Shown in pieces: positions 6,201 to 12,712 of a DNA stretch of 13,095 bases. The DNA comes from an uncultured Oscillospiraceae bacterium. Lineage in GTDB: Bacteria; Bacillota; Clostridia; Oscillospirales; Oscillospiraceae. The stretch is from assembly GCA_944385645.1 (NCBI GenBank), contig CALWYA010000022.1, positions 1 to 13,095 on the forward strand, written 5' to 3'. The position numbers and the translations under genes were made by a program. The notes under the pieces were generated by a model, which was not told the DNA's origin, searched no databases, and worked only from the letters and a program-made list of their open reading frames with translations. Each line of letters begins with the position of its first letter. Within the stretch, counting starts at the first letter, position 1.

Positions 6201-6629
6201 TCATTCGGAAAGGCTGCCGGAGCCGCCCATCAGGGCGGTCAGCTTCTCCACATGCTCCAGCGGGAAAGGCGGCAGGGCCAGGGGCCGCAGGGCAATGGAC
6301 ATCAGCTTCATGGGGTTGTCGTCGGCGGCTGTCCGGTTGGAGCCCAGCTTGCCGCACCGGCGGCACCGGTGGATGATGGCCCACTCGCCGCCCTTGCGCA
6401 CCCAGACGCCGATGGGGTCCATGATGCCCCCGCAGTCGGCGGCTCGGTCCCCCGGCTCCTCGTCCACGTGGAGGCTGGACAGGCAGTTGGGACAGTGGTT
6501 GCGGTGGGCGCTGCCCGCCGCCTCCGGCACCACCGGCCGGCCGCAGACCTTGCAGACGAAGCTGTCATGGCAGGGGTGGGTCTTGTAGTAACCTTTTTTA
6601 AATGTCTTTCTCTTGTTCTCCCGGTTCAT
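6201..6629 (-). CDS. RNHCP-domain zinc-ribbon protein
   Basis: A 142-residue protein carrying the motif that names its family, R43-N-H-C-P47. Seven cysteines are placed as metal ligands: C26-x-x-C29, C46-x-x-C49, C66 and C89-x-x-C92, together with H45 and H54. Other family landmarks are H-V-D-E-E-P-G-D-R (54-62) and W-A-I-I-H-R-C-R-R-C-G (83-93), followed by the acidic D-D-N near 103-105. The basic N-terminus (N-R-E-N-K-R-K-T-F-K-K-G) and zinc ribbons suggest nucleic-acid binding, but no function is established that I know of. The ATG at 6629 follows TTTTAGGAGG. A promoter about 165 bases upstream gives a long leader, and a strong terminator follows, so it is a single-gene unit. Confidence 0.9.
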   Translation of the reverse strand: MNRENKRKTFKKGYYKTHPCHDSFVCKVCGRPVVPEAAGSAHRNHCPNCLSSLHVDEEPGDRAADCGGIMDPIGVWVRKGGEWAIIHRCRRCGKLGSNRTAADDNPMKLMSIALRPLALPPFPLEHVEKLTALMGGSGSLSE

Positions 6630-6787
6630 GGGGAAATTCCTCCTAAAAGTTTGATGGCTTTTGGGAGGCTTGACGGCAGTTTGGGCGCAAACCTCCCGGT
6701 TTAACCCACAGCCGCCGAATCACAGGACCTGCGCAAAAAAATCTCCTCTTTTCTGTGTCTGGATACGCCGCGCCCGCCGGGGCGCGT
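6630..6787 (-). other. Long structured leader of the RNHCP mRNA
   Basis: This 158-base stretch holds no convincing gene. On the minus strand it contains a GC-rich hairpin (GCGCCC / GGGCGC) near its start and, closer to the gene, GTTTG-CGCC-CAAAC nested between GGGAG and CTCCC. I recognise no known riboswitch in it. Confidence 0.35.
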
Positions 6788-6793
6788 ACCCGC

Positions 6794-6822
6794 ATGATAC
6801 CATCTTTCAGAAAAAAAGACAA
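6794..6822 (-). promoter_or_regulatory. Promoter of the RNHCP gene
   Basis: TTGTCT (6822-6817) and TATCAT (6799-6794) are 17 bases apart on the minus strand, and TGG before the -10 makes it an extended -10. Transcription would start near 6788 and leave a leader of about 160 bases. Confidence 0.55.
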
Positions 6823-6849
6823 GTCCACCGGGAAATTTCCCCTCCCCCG

Positions 6850-6878
6850 TTGCATTTTCCCGCCGCATCCGATATACT
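6850..6878 (+). promoter_or_regulatory. Promoter of asnA
   Basis: TTGCAT (6850-6855) and TATACT (6873-6878) are separated by exactly 17 bases. Transcription would start near 6885, leaving a leader of about 100 bases. That leader contains a hairpin at 6896-6916 (CGCGCGCC / GGCGCGCG) and another at 6934-6955 (GTCCGG / CCGGAC). No T-box sequence is visible. Confidence 0.65.
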
Positions 6879-6986
6879 GGGACCTGAATATTTTGCGCGC
6901 GCCGCGAGGGCGCGCGGGAAAAAGTTTGCCGGGGTCCGGCGGGCTGCGCCCGGACGGACCTGCGGTCAGTCATAAGGAGTGGTTCC

Positions 6987-8000
6987 ATGCGTCAGATCAC
7001 CATCCCCCAGGGGTATACCTCCCTGCTGTCCATCTATGAGACCCAGAAGGCCATCGACCTGCTCAAGCGGCTCTTTGCCGACCGGCTGTCCGGGGCCCTG
7101 CGGCTCCACCGGGTATCCGCCCCCCTGTTCGTGGCCGCCGCCTCCGGCCTGAACGACGACCTGAACGGAGTGGAGCGCCCCGTCCGGTTCGGAATCAACG
7201 GGGTGGAGGGAGACGCGGTCATCGTCCACTCCCTGGCCAAGTGGAAGCGCCTGGCCCTGAAGCGGTACCAGTTCCAGGTGGGCGAGGGGCTGTACACCGA
7301 CATGAACGCCATCCGCCGGGACGAGGAGCTGGACGGCCTGCACTCGGCCTATGTGGACCAGTGGGACTGGGAGAAGATCATCGACCGGGAGGACCGGAAC
7401 GTGGCCTATCTCCAGCAGACGGTGCGCGCCATCGTCAGCGCCCTGGCCGACACCCAGAACTTCCTGCGCACCGTCTTCCCCCAGCTGTGCGTCCTGCCCC
7501 AGATGCCCACCCAGGTGACCTTCGTCACCACCCAGGACCTGGAGGACCTGTACCCCGACAAGACCCCCAAGGAGCGGGAGGACGCCTTCGTCCGGGAGCA
7601 CCCCGTCACCTTCCTCATGGGCATCGGCGGCAAGCTGAAATCGGGCAAGCCCCACGACGGCCGGGCCCCCGACTATGACGACTGGTCCCTGAACGGGGAC
7701 ATCCTGATGTGGGACAGCGTGGGCCAGCGGTCCCTGGAGGTGTCCTCTATGGGCATCCGGGTGGACGAGGAGAGCCTGGAGCGGCAGCTGAAGCTGGCCG
7801 GCTGCGAGGAGCGGCGGGAGCTGCCCTTCCACAAGATGCTGCTGAACGGGGAGCTGCCCCTGACCATGGGGGGCGGCATCGGCCAGTCCCGGGTGTCCAT
7901 GCTCCTGCTGGGCAAGGCCCACATCGGCGAGGTGCAATCCTCCCTGTGGGACGAGGAGAACATCAAGGCCTGCCAGGAGGCGGGGGTGTTGCTGCTGTAA
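6987..8000 (+). CDS. asnA: Aspartate-ammonia ligase (asparagine synthetase A)
   Basis: A 337-residue cytoplasmic enzyme that makes asparagine from aspartate, ammonia and ATP through an aspartyl-AMP intermediate, built on a class II aminoacyl-tRNA-synthetase fold. Family landmarks are the N-terminal Y-E-T-Q-K-A-I, the R-L-H-R-V-S-A-P-L-F segment, V-H-S-L-A-K-W-K-R, the A-I-R-R-D-E loop, H-S-A-Y-V-D-Q-W-D-W-E-K, M-G-I-G-G-K-L, S-S-M-G-I-R-V-D and the C-terminal G-G-G-I-G-Q-S-R-V-S-M-L-L-L motif-3 region that binds ATP. Length is close to the E. coli enzyme (about 330). ATAAGGAG lies before the ATG at 6987. The gene has its own promoter and a GC-rich leader. It is not linked in function to its neighbours and probably stands alone. 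Confidence 0.97.
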   Translation: MRQITIPQGYTSLLSIYETQKAIDLLKRLFADRLSGALRLHRVSAPLFVAAASGLNDDLNGVERPVRFGINGVEGDAVIVHSLAKWKRLALKRYQFQVGEGLYTDMNAIRRDEELDGLHSAYVDQWDWEKIIDREDRNVAYLQQTVRAIVSALADTQNFLRTVFPQLCVLPQMPTQVTFVTTQDLEDLYPDKTPKEREDAFVREHPVTFLMGIGGKLKSGKPHDGRAPDYDDWSLNGDILMWDSVGQRSLEVSSMGIRVDEESLERQLKLAGCEERRELPFHKMLLNGELPLTMGGGIGQSRVSMLLLGKAHIGEVQSSLWDEENIKACQEAGVLLL

Positions 8001-8019
8001 GGGGTGGGCCCTGCGAAAA

Positions 8020-8039
8020 GGCTTCCCCTGGGGGAAGCC
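8020..8039 (+). terminator. Hairpin after asnA
   Basis: A perfect 9-base-pair inverted repeat (GGCTTCCCC / GGGGAAGCC) lies 20 bases past the asnA stop. No T-run follows, so its use as a terminator is uncertain. It is also the first of the run of palindromes that fills the gap. Confidence 0.4.
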
Positions 8040-8383
8040 CGGCGCCGCGCCCTACATGGTCCGTATCCTCCGTAGGGGCGCACATTGTGCGCCCGCGGGC
8101 GGCCCCAAAGGCTGCCCTTACAAAAAGTCCGGCCCGTTCCTGCCTGTAGGGGCGGACCTGCGTGTCCGCCCTGGCCCCCTTGTGAAAGGGGGCTGGCACC
8201 GCCGCAGGCGGTGACTGGGGGATTCCGTCGGCCGGAAACGGGGCAGGCCGCCCCCTCATCCGTCACGGCCTTCGGCCGTGCCACCTTCCCCCCTGTGGGG
8301 GGAAGGCAAAGGGCCGCCGAAGGCGGCGGCCCCTACAGGTGATCGCCGGGGCGGGTAGGGCGCACACATAGGTGCGCCCCTAC
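8020..8383. repeat. Cluster of palindromic repeats
   Basis: This gene-free stretch is packed with perfect or near-perfect hairpins: 8020-8039, 8076-8094 (GGGCGCAC / GTGCGCCC), 8150-8171 (GGGCGGAC / GTCCGCCC), 8174-8193 (GCCCCCTT / AAGGGGGC), 8197-8213 (CACCGCC / GGCGGTG), 8264-8280 (CACGGCC / GGCCGTG), 8284-8306 (10-pair CCTTCCCCCC stem), 8311-8332 (GGGCCGCC / GGCGGCCC) and 8355-8383 (GTAGGGCGCAC with a one-base bulge in its partner). The word GTAGGGGCG or its close variants recurs at 8072, 8146, 8327 (reverse) and 8375 (reverse). Short open frames here are not convincing as genes. It looks like a mosaic of REP-like elements, of the sort I associate with gut Oscillospiraceae. Confidence 0.75.
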
Positions 8384-8410
8384 ACACCTCGGCGGGGGCC
8401 CAAAAAAATA

Positions 8411-8505
8411 ATTCCTAATTCCTCATTCCTAACTCCTAATTCAAACTCCTATCTCCTATCTCATAACTCCTATCTCATAACTCCTATCTCATAACTCCTA
8501 TCTCC
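8411..8505. repeat. Heptanucleotide tandem repeat in a G-free tract
   Basis: The 95 bases read as 7-base units of the form (A/T)(C/T)TCCTA or TCTCATA: thirteen units, one of them only six bases long, plus a 5-base remnant. The last part is a clean 14-base double unit, CTCCTATCTCATAA, repeated three times from 8453 with a partial fourth. The whole stretch 8399-8509 lacks G on the plus strand (no C on the minus strand). It ends 16 bases before the start of the methionine synthase activation gene. Confidence 0.9.
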
Positions 8506-8521
8506 AAAAGAGGCGTTCCCC

Positions 8522-9199
8522 ATGCCCATCACCCTGACCCAACTGAACGAGGACGAGGCCCTGCGGTACATGGGCTGCCCGCCGGAGAAGGCGGACGCGC
8601 CCCTGCGGGCGCTGGTGTCCGGGTGCGCCCGGGAGGTGCTCGCCGCCGCCCGGCCCCGGTGGGCCTGGCGGGCGCTGGGCCTGACCTTCGGGGCGGACGG
8701 GGTGCGGCTGGAGGGGGGACTGCTCCTGCCGGGCCATGATCTGCGGGAGCACCTGGCCGGCTGCGACCGGGCGGCGGTGTTCTGCGCCACCCTGGGGGCC
8801 GAGGTGGACGGCCTGGTGCGCCGGTGGGAGCGGCTGGACATGGGCCGGGCCCTGGCCCTGGACTGCTGCGCCTCCGCCGGGGTGGAGGCGCTGTGCGACC
8901 AGATCGAGAGGGAGCTCCAGGGGCAGTTCCCCGGCTGCTCCTTCCCCTTCCGGTTCAGCCCCGGCTACGGCGACCTGCCCCTGGCGGTGCAGGACGGCCT
9001 GCTGGAGCTGCTGGACGCCCCCCGGCGGGTGGGCCTGTGCGCCAACGACAGCCACCTGCTCACCCCCCGCAAGTCGGTGACCGCCATCCTGGGCGTCGCC
9101 CGGGGGGAGATCCGAGCCAAACACCGCAGCTGCCTGGGCTGTCCCGCCCGGGAGAGCTGTATCTATCGAAAGGCTGGTGGACACTGTGGACTTTCGTGA
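8522..9199 (+). CDS. Methionine synthase activation protein (stand-alone MetH reactivation domain)
   Basis: A 225-residue protein equivalent to the C-terminal activation domain of E. coli MetH, here encoded as a separate gene. This domain binds S-adenosylmethionine and reductively re-methylates cob(II)alamin when the enzyme falls out of its cycle. The SAM-binding signature F-R-F-S-P-G-Y-G-D-L-P-L (143-154) and the L-T-P-R-K-S-V-T-A-I-L-G (180-191) motif are clear. The C-terminus adds a cysteine cluster, C204-x2-C207-x5-C213-x8-C222, which the E. coli domain lacks as far as I recall and which could bind metal or an iron-sulfur centre (inference). AAGAGG before the ATG at 8522 serves as ribosome site. 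The gene overlaps the metH start, so the two proteins are very probably co-produced. No clear promoter or SAM/B12 riboswitch is visible upstream. Confidence 0.92.
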   Translation: MPITLTQLNEDEALRYMGCPPEKADAPLRALVSGCAREVLAAARPRWAWRALGLTFGADGVRLEGGLLLPGHDLREHLAGCDRAAVFCATLGAEVDGLVRRWERLDMGRALALDCCASAGVEALCDQIERELQGQFPGCSFPFRFSPGYGDLPLAVQDGLLELLDAPRRVGLCANDSHLLTPRKSVTAILGVARGEIRAKHRSCLGCPARESCIYRKAGGHCGLS

Positions 9200-11576
9200 A
9201 CTGCTGAACGCCCCGGGCCCCGTCCTGCTGGACGGCGGGATGGGCACCATGCTCCAGGCCAGGGGCCTGAAGCTGGGGGAGTACCCCGAGCTGGCCGCCC
9301 TGGAGCACCCGGACTGGCTGCTGGACATCCACCGGGCCTATGTGGCGGCGGGCAGCCAGATCCTGTGCGCCAACACCTTCGGGGCCAACCGGGAGAAGCT
9401 GCGCCGCACGGGGAGGACGGTGGAGGAGGTCATTCCCCCCTCCATCGCCCTGGCCAGACAGGCCGCCGGGGACCGCGCCCTGGTGGCCCTGGACCTGGGC
9501 CCCATCGGGCAGCTGCTGGAGCCCACCGGCTCGCTGGATTTCGAGACGGCGGTGGACATCTTCGCCCAGGAGGTGCGCGCCGCCCGGGACGCCGGGGCCG
9601 ACCTGGTAATGGTGGAGACCATGACCGACCTGCAGGAGTGCCGGGCCGCCCTGCTGGCGGTGAAGGAGAACAGCGACCTGCCCGTGATGGTCTCCCTGAC
9701 CTATGAGGAGCGGGGCCGGACCTTCCTGGGGCACTCCCCCGCCGCCGCCGCCCTAACCCTGGAGGGGATGGGGGCGGACGCCATCGGCGTCAACTGCTCC
9801 CTGGGCCCCCGGGAGATGCCCCCCCTGGTGGAGGAGCTGACGAAGTGGACCACCCTGCCCATCTCGGTGAAGCCCAACGCCGGCCTGCCCGACCCGGGCG
9901 GGGCGGGGTACGACATCACGGCGGAGGAGTTCGCCGACGCCATGGCCGCCCTCACCCAGCTGGGGGTCAAGTGCTACGGGGGCTGCTGCGGCACCACCCC
10001 GGACTACATCGCCAAGCTGGCCCGGGCCCTGGAGGGCCGGACCATCCGGGCCATCCCCCGGTCCGTCCCCGCCGCCGTGTGCTGCCCCACGGGGGTGGTG
10101 CCCATCGACCGGGTGCGGGTCATCGGCGAGCGGATCAACCCCACCGGCAAGAAGCGGATGAAGGAGGCCCTGCGCCTGGGGGACGTGGACTTCATGCTGG
10201 GCCAGGCCCTGGAGCAGCTCCAGGCGGGGGCCGACATCCTGGACGTGAACGTGGGCCTGCCCGAGATCGACGAGGGGGCCATGATGGAGCGGGTGGTGAA
10301 GGCCCTCCAGGGGGTGGCCGACGCCCCCCTGCAGCTGGACTCCACCCGGCCCGAGGTGCTGGAGCGGGCCCTGCGGGTCTACTGCGGCAAGGCCATTGTC
10401 AACTCGGTGAACGGGGACGAGGAGAGCTGGTCGGCTATCCTCCCCCTGGTGAAGAAATACGGGGCGGCGGTGGTGGGCCTCACCCTGGACAAAAACGGCA
10501 TCCCCCACAGCACCCAGGCCCGGCTGGACATCGCCCGGAGGATTCTGGACGCCGCCCTGTCCTATGGCATCCGCCGGGAGGACGTGTACATCGACTGCCT
10601 CACCCTCACCGTCTCCGCCGAGCAGGAGGGGGCCGCTCAGACCCTGGAGGCCCTGGAGCGGGTCCACCGGGAGCTGGGGCTCAAGACGGTGCTTGGGGTG
10701 TCCAACATCTCCTTCGGCCTGCCCGCCCGGCCCCTCATCAACCAGAACTTCCTCACCATGGCCATGACCAAGGGCCTGGACCTGCCCATCCTCAACCCCA
10801 ACGTGGACACCATGATGGCCGCCGTGCGCAGCTATCACCTGCTGATGAACATCGACCGGGAGGCCCGGGACTTCATCGCCGCCTACGGCGGGGCCGCCGT
10901 GACCACCTCCATCGAGGGGCCCCGGGAGACGCAGCCCGCCGCCCAGGCCGGGCAGAAGGACCTGGGGGCCGTCGTGGCGGCCGGCCTCCGGGGGGAGGCG
11001 GCGGCCGCCACCCGGGCGCTGCTGGAGCAGAAGGACCCCATGGAGATCGTGGACCAGGTGCTCATCCCCGCCCTGGACCAGGTGGGGGCCGACTTCGAGG
11101 CGGGGCGGGTGTTCCTGCCCCAGCTGATCCAGTCCGCCGGGGCGGCCCAGGCCGCCTTCGAGGTCATCCGGGCCCAGATGCCCGCCCGCCCCGAGGGGGA
11201 GCAGGGGGAGAAGGGGCCCATCGTGCTGGCCACCGTGAAGGGGGACATCCACGACATCGGCAAGAACATCGTCAAGGTGCTGCTGGAGAACTACGGCTAC
11301 ACTGTCATCGACCTGGGCAAGGACGTGGACCCGGAGGCGGTGGTCGCGGCCGCCCGGGAGTATGGCGCCCCTCTGGTGGGCCTGTCCGCCCTGATGACCA
11401 CCACTCTGCCCAGCATGGAGGAGACCATCGCCCGCCTCCGGGCCGCCGGCCTGCCCTGCCGGGTGGTGGTGGGGGGCGCGGTGCTCACCGCCGAGTACGC
11501 CCAAAAGATCGGGGCCGACTTCTACGCCAAGGACGCCAAGCAGAGCGTGGACGCGGCCCGGCAGGTCATCGGATAA
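9177..11576 (+). CDS. metH: Cobalamin-dependent methionine synthase without activation domain
   Basis: A 799-residue enzyme that transfers the methyl group of 5-methyl-THF through cobalamin to homocysteine. Domains in order: homocysteine-binding barrel (about 10-290) with zinc ligands C207 (G-V-N-C-S-L-G) and C270/C271 (Y-G-G-C-C-G-T-T); pterin-binding barrel (about 310-565) with I-G-E-R-I-N-P-T-G and L-D-V-N-V-G; helical cap (about 590-670); and B12-binding domain (about 680-799) with D690-I-H692-D-I-G695, where H692 is the lower cobalt ligand, then G-L-S-A-L-M-T-T-T and V-V-V-G-G-A-V-L-T. The fourth, activation domain is missing here and supplied by the gene just upstream. The start is either GTG at 9177 (overlap 23 bases) or GTG at 9186, which gives M-D-F-R-E-L-L and has better ribosome-site spacing. 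Both overlap the preceding gene, which implies translational coupling. Confidence 0.96.
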   Translation: MDTVDFRELLNAPGPVLLDGGMGTMLQARGLKLGEYPELAALEHPDWLLDIHRAYVAAGSQILCANTFGANREKLRRTGRTVEEVIPPSIALARQAAGDRALVALDLGPIGQLLEPTGSLDFETAVDIFAQEVRAARDAGADLVMVETMTDLQECRAALLAVKENSDLPVMVSLTYEERGRTFLGHSPAAAALTLEGMGADAIGVNCSLGPREMPPLVEELTKWTTLPISVKPNAGLPDPGGAGYDITAEEFADAMAALTQLGVKCYGGCCGTTPDYIAKLARALEGRTIRAIPRSVPAAVCCPTGVVPIDRVRVIGERINPTGKKRMKEALRLGDVDFMLGQALEQLQAGADILDVNVGLPEIDEGAMMERVVKALQGVADAPLQLDSTRPEVLERALRVYCGKAIVNSVNGDEESWSAILPLVKKYGAAVVGLTLDKNGIPHSTQARLDIARRILDAALSYGIRREDVYIDCLTLTVSAEQEGAAQTLEALERVHRELGLKTVLGVSNISFGLPARPLINQNFLTMAMTKGLDLPILNPNVDTMMAAVRSYHLLMNIDREARDFIAAYGGAAVTTSIEGPRETQPAAQAGQKDLGAVVAAGLRGEAAAATRALLEQKDPMEIVDQVLIPALDQVGADFEAGRVFLPQLIQSAGAAQAAFEVIRAQMPARPEGEQGEKGPIVLATVKGDIHDIGKNIVKVLLENYGYTVIDLGKDVDPEAVVAAAREYGAPLVGLSALMTTTLPSMEETIARLRAAGLPCRVVVGGAVLTAEYAQKIGADFYAKDAKQSVDAARQVIG

Positions 11577-11580
11577 GATA

Positions 11581-11613
11581 AACCCCGGCGGACGCGCGGC
11601 GTCCGCCGGGGTT
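11581..11613 (+). terminator. Terminator after metH
   Basis: A perfect 15-base-pair stem (AACCCCGGCGGACGC with its complement) and a 3-base loop, four bases past the metH stop. A short TTTT run (11612-11615) follows. It insulates the methionine synthase pair from the lysozyme gene. Confidence 0.88.
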
Positions 11614-11617
11614 TTCG

Positions 11618-11646
11618 TTGCGCTCCGCCCCGCGCTCTGGTATAAT
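11618..11646 (+). promoter_or_regulatory. Promoter of the GH25 lysozyme gene
   Basis: TTGCGC (11618-11623) and a perfect TATAAT (11641-11646) are 17 bases apart, with TGG making an extended -10. It begins three bases after the metH terminator T-run and gives a leader of about 30 bases. Confidence 0.75.
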
Positions 11647-11681
11647 GAAGGGGAATTTTGTCGAGCCAAGGAGGCGGAGCC

Positions 11682-12644
11682 ATGTACGAATCTTCTCCCA
11701 ACCAGATCCCTCGGCCGGAGCTCACCCCGGAGCCGGCCCCCCGGCGGCCGGAGGGCCGGACGCCCCGGCGGGGCGGCTGGGTCAGCGTGTTGGCCCTCCT
11801 GCTGTCCCTGGCGGCGGTGGGGATGTCCGCCGCCGCCCTATTCCTCACCCTGCGCCTGGACCGGCAGGAGGAGCGGCTGGAGGAACAGCTGCCCATCACC
11901 TTCCAGTACGGGGACCGGACCCTGGTGGCCCAGGAGGGGGTGCCCGTCAACCCCTACGACCGGGACGCCTTTGCCCTGGACGACCGGGGACGGCTGAGCT
12001 ATGCCATGGACGGGGTCTCCGCCCGCACCGGTGTGGATGTGTCCGTCTATCAGCAGGACATCGACTGGCAGGCGGTGGCCGCCGACGGCGTCGACTTCGC
12101 CATGATCCGCCTGGGCTACCGGGGGTACACCGAGGGCGGCCTGATGATGGATGAGAAGTTCGAGGAGAACATCCAGGGGGCGCTGGACGCCGGCCTGGAG
12201 GTGGGGATCTACTTCTTCTCTCAGGCCGTCACCCCCCAGGAGGCCCAGGCCGAGGCCGCCTTCGTCCTCAACGCCATCCGGGACTATGAGGTGACCTACC
12301 CGGTGGCCTTCGACTGGGAGCCCATCACCGGCGACCACGCCGCCCGCACCAGCGGCCTGTCCGGCGAGACGCTCACCCAGTGCGCCCTGGCCTTCTGCGC
12401 CGAGATCGAGGAGGCGGGCTATACCCCCGCCGTCTACTTCAACCAGGACCTGGGCTATCTCCACTACGACCTGGGGGAGCTGGACGGCCAGACCCTGTGG
12501 CTGGCCGAGTACGGCAGCCGCCCCGACTTCTACTACGCCTTCCACCTGTGGCAGTACACCCACACCGGGCAGGTGGCCGGCATCCAGGGGGACGTGGACC
12601 TGAACCTGGACCTGCGGCCCCTGGCCGGGTCCGGGACCCCCTGA
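11682..12644 (+). CDS. Membrane-anchored GH25 muramidase (lysozyme)
   Basis: A 320-residue cell-wall hydrolase. Residues 1-32 are proline- and arginine-rich and probably cytoplasmic. One hydrophobic helix (33-57) follows, with no clear cleavage site, so the protein likely stays anchored with its catalytic part outside. Residues 60-110 form a linker. Residues 115-310 are the glycoside hydrolase family 25 barrel: G-V-D119-V-S-V-Y-Q at its start, F-A-M-I-R-L-G-Y-R (139-147), V-G-I-Y-F-F-S (174-180), the D211-W-E213 catalytic pair in V-A-F-D-W-E-P, L-W-L-A-E-Y, and L-W-Q-Y-T with Q-G-D-V-D-L-N at the end. The enzyme class cuts the MurNAc-GlcNAc beta-1,4 bond of peptidoglycan. The ATG at 11682 has AAGGAGG seven bases upstream; the in-frame TTG at 11658 is less likely. 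It stands alone between a terminator and a shared hairpin, so a role in self wall turnover is more likely than phage lysis (inference). Confidence 0.93.
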   Translation: MYESSPNQIPRPELTPEPAPRRPEGRTPRRGGWVSVLALLLSLAAVGMSAAALFLTLRLDRQEERLEEQLPITFQYGDRTLVAQEGVPVNPYDRDAFALDDRGRLSYAMDGVSARTGVDVSVYQQDIDWQAVAADGVDFAMIRLGYRGYTEGGLMMDEKFEENIQGALDAGLEVGIYFFSQAVTPQEAQAEAAFVLNAIRDYEVTYPVAFDWEPITGDHAARTSGLSGETLTQCALAFCAEIEEAGYTPAVYFNQDLGYLHYDLGELDGQTLWLAEYGSRPDFYYAFHLWQYTHTGQVAGIQGDVDLNLDLRPLAGSGTP

Positions 12645-12658
12645 GCGGACAGACGAAC

Positions 12659-12687
12659 GCGCCCCCGTGCCGACGGCACGGGGGCGC
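12659..12687. terminator. Bidirectional hairpin between convergent genes
   Basis: A perfect 13-base-pair stem (GCGCCCCCGTGCC with its complement) and a 3-base loop, halfway between the convergent lysozyme and LURP-one genes. Neither side has a long T-run, but position and strength suggest it ends both transcripts. Confidence 0.65.
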
Positions 12688-12712
12688 TGTGATAGATGCA
12701 GCAACCGCCGCT

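Noticed and set aside
6643..7039. Several short frames on both strands between the RNHCP gene and asnA
   Set aside because: They overlap the two divergent promoters and leaders, lack ribosome sites and encode arginine/proline-rich sequence without family features.
7963..8342. Short frames on both strands in the gap after asnA
   Set aside because: They run through the palindrome cluster; their codons simply reflect the repeats.
8411..8505. CRISPR array
   Set aside because: Units are contiguous 7- and 14-base repeats with no unique spacers, and no cas genes are present.
8001..8521. SAM or cobalamin riboswitch upstream of the methionine synthase genes
   Set aside because: Expected from the gene content, but no conserved S-box or B12-box core words are seen; the gap consists of palindromes and heptad repeats.
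9845..11581. Second long plus-strand frame inside metH
   Set aside because: A shifted frame of metH with extreme G/P/R/A composition and no ribosome site; a composition artefact.
9753..11669. Very long open frame on the minus strand opposite metH (over 600 codons)
   Set aside because: It lies entirely against metH, whose product is certain. Such antisense frames are common in GC-rich DNA because stop codons are rare; its protein is low-complexity (rich in G, H, P, L) with no family resemblance.
11682..12644. GH25 lysozyme as part of a prophage lysis module
   Set aside because: No holin, tail or other phage gene lies nearby; the protein has an N-terminal anchor and normal host composition.
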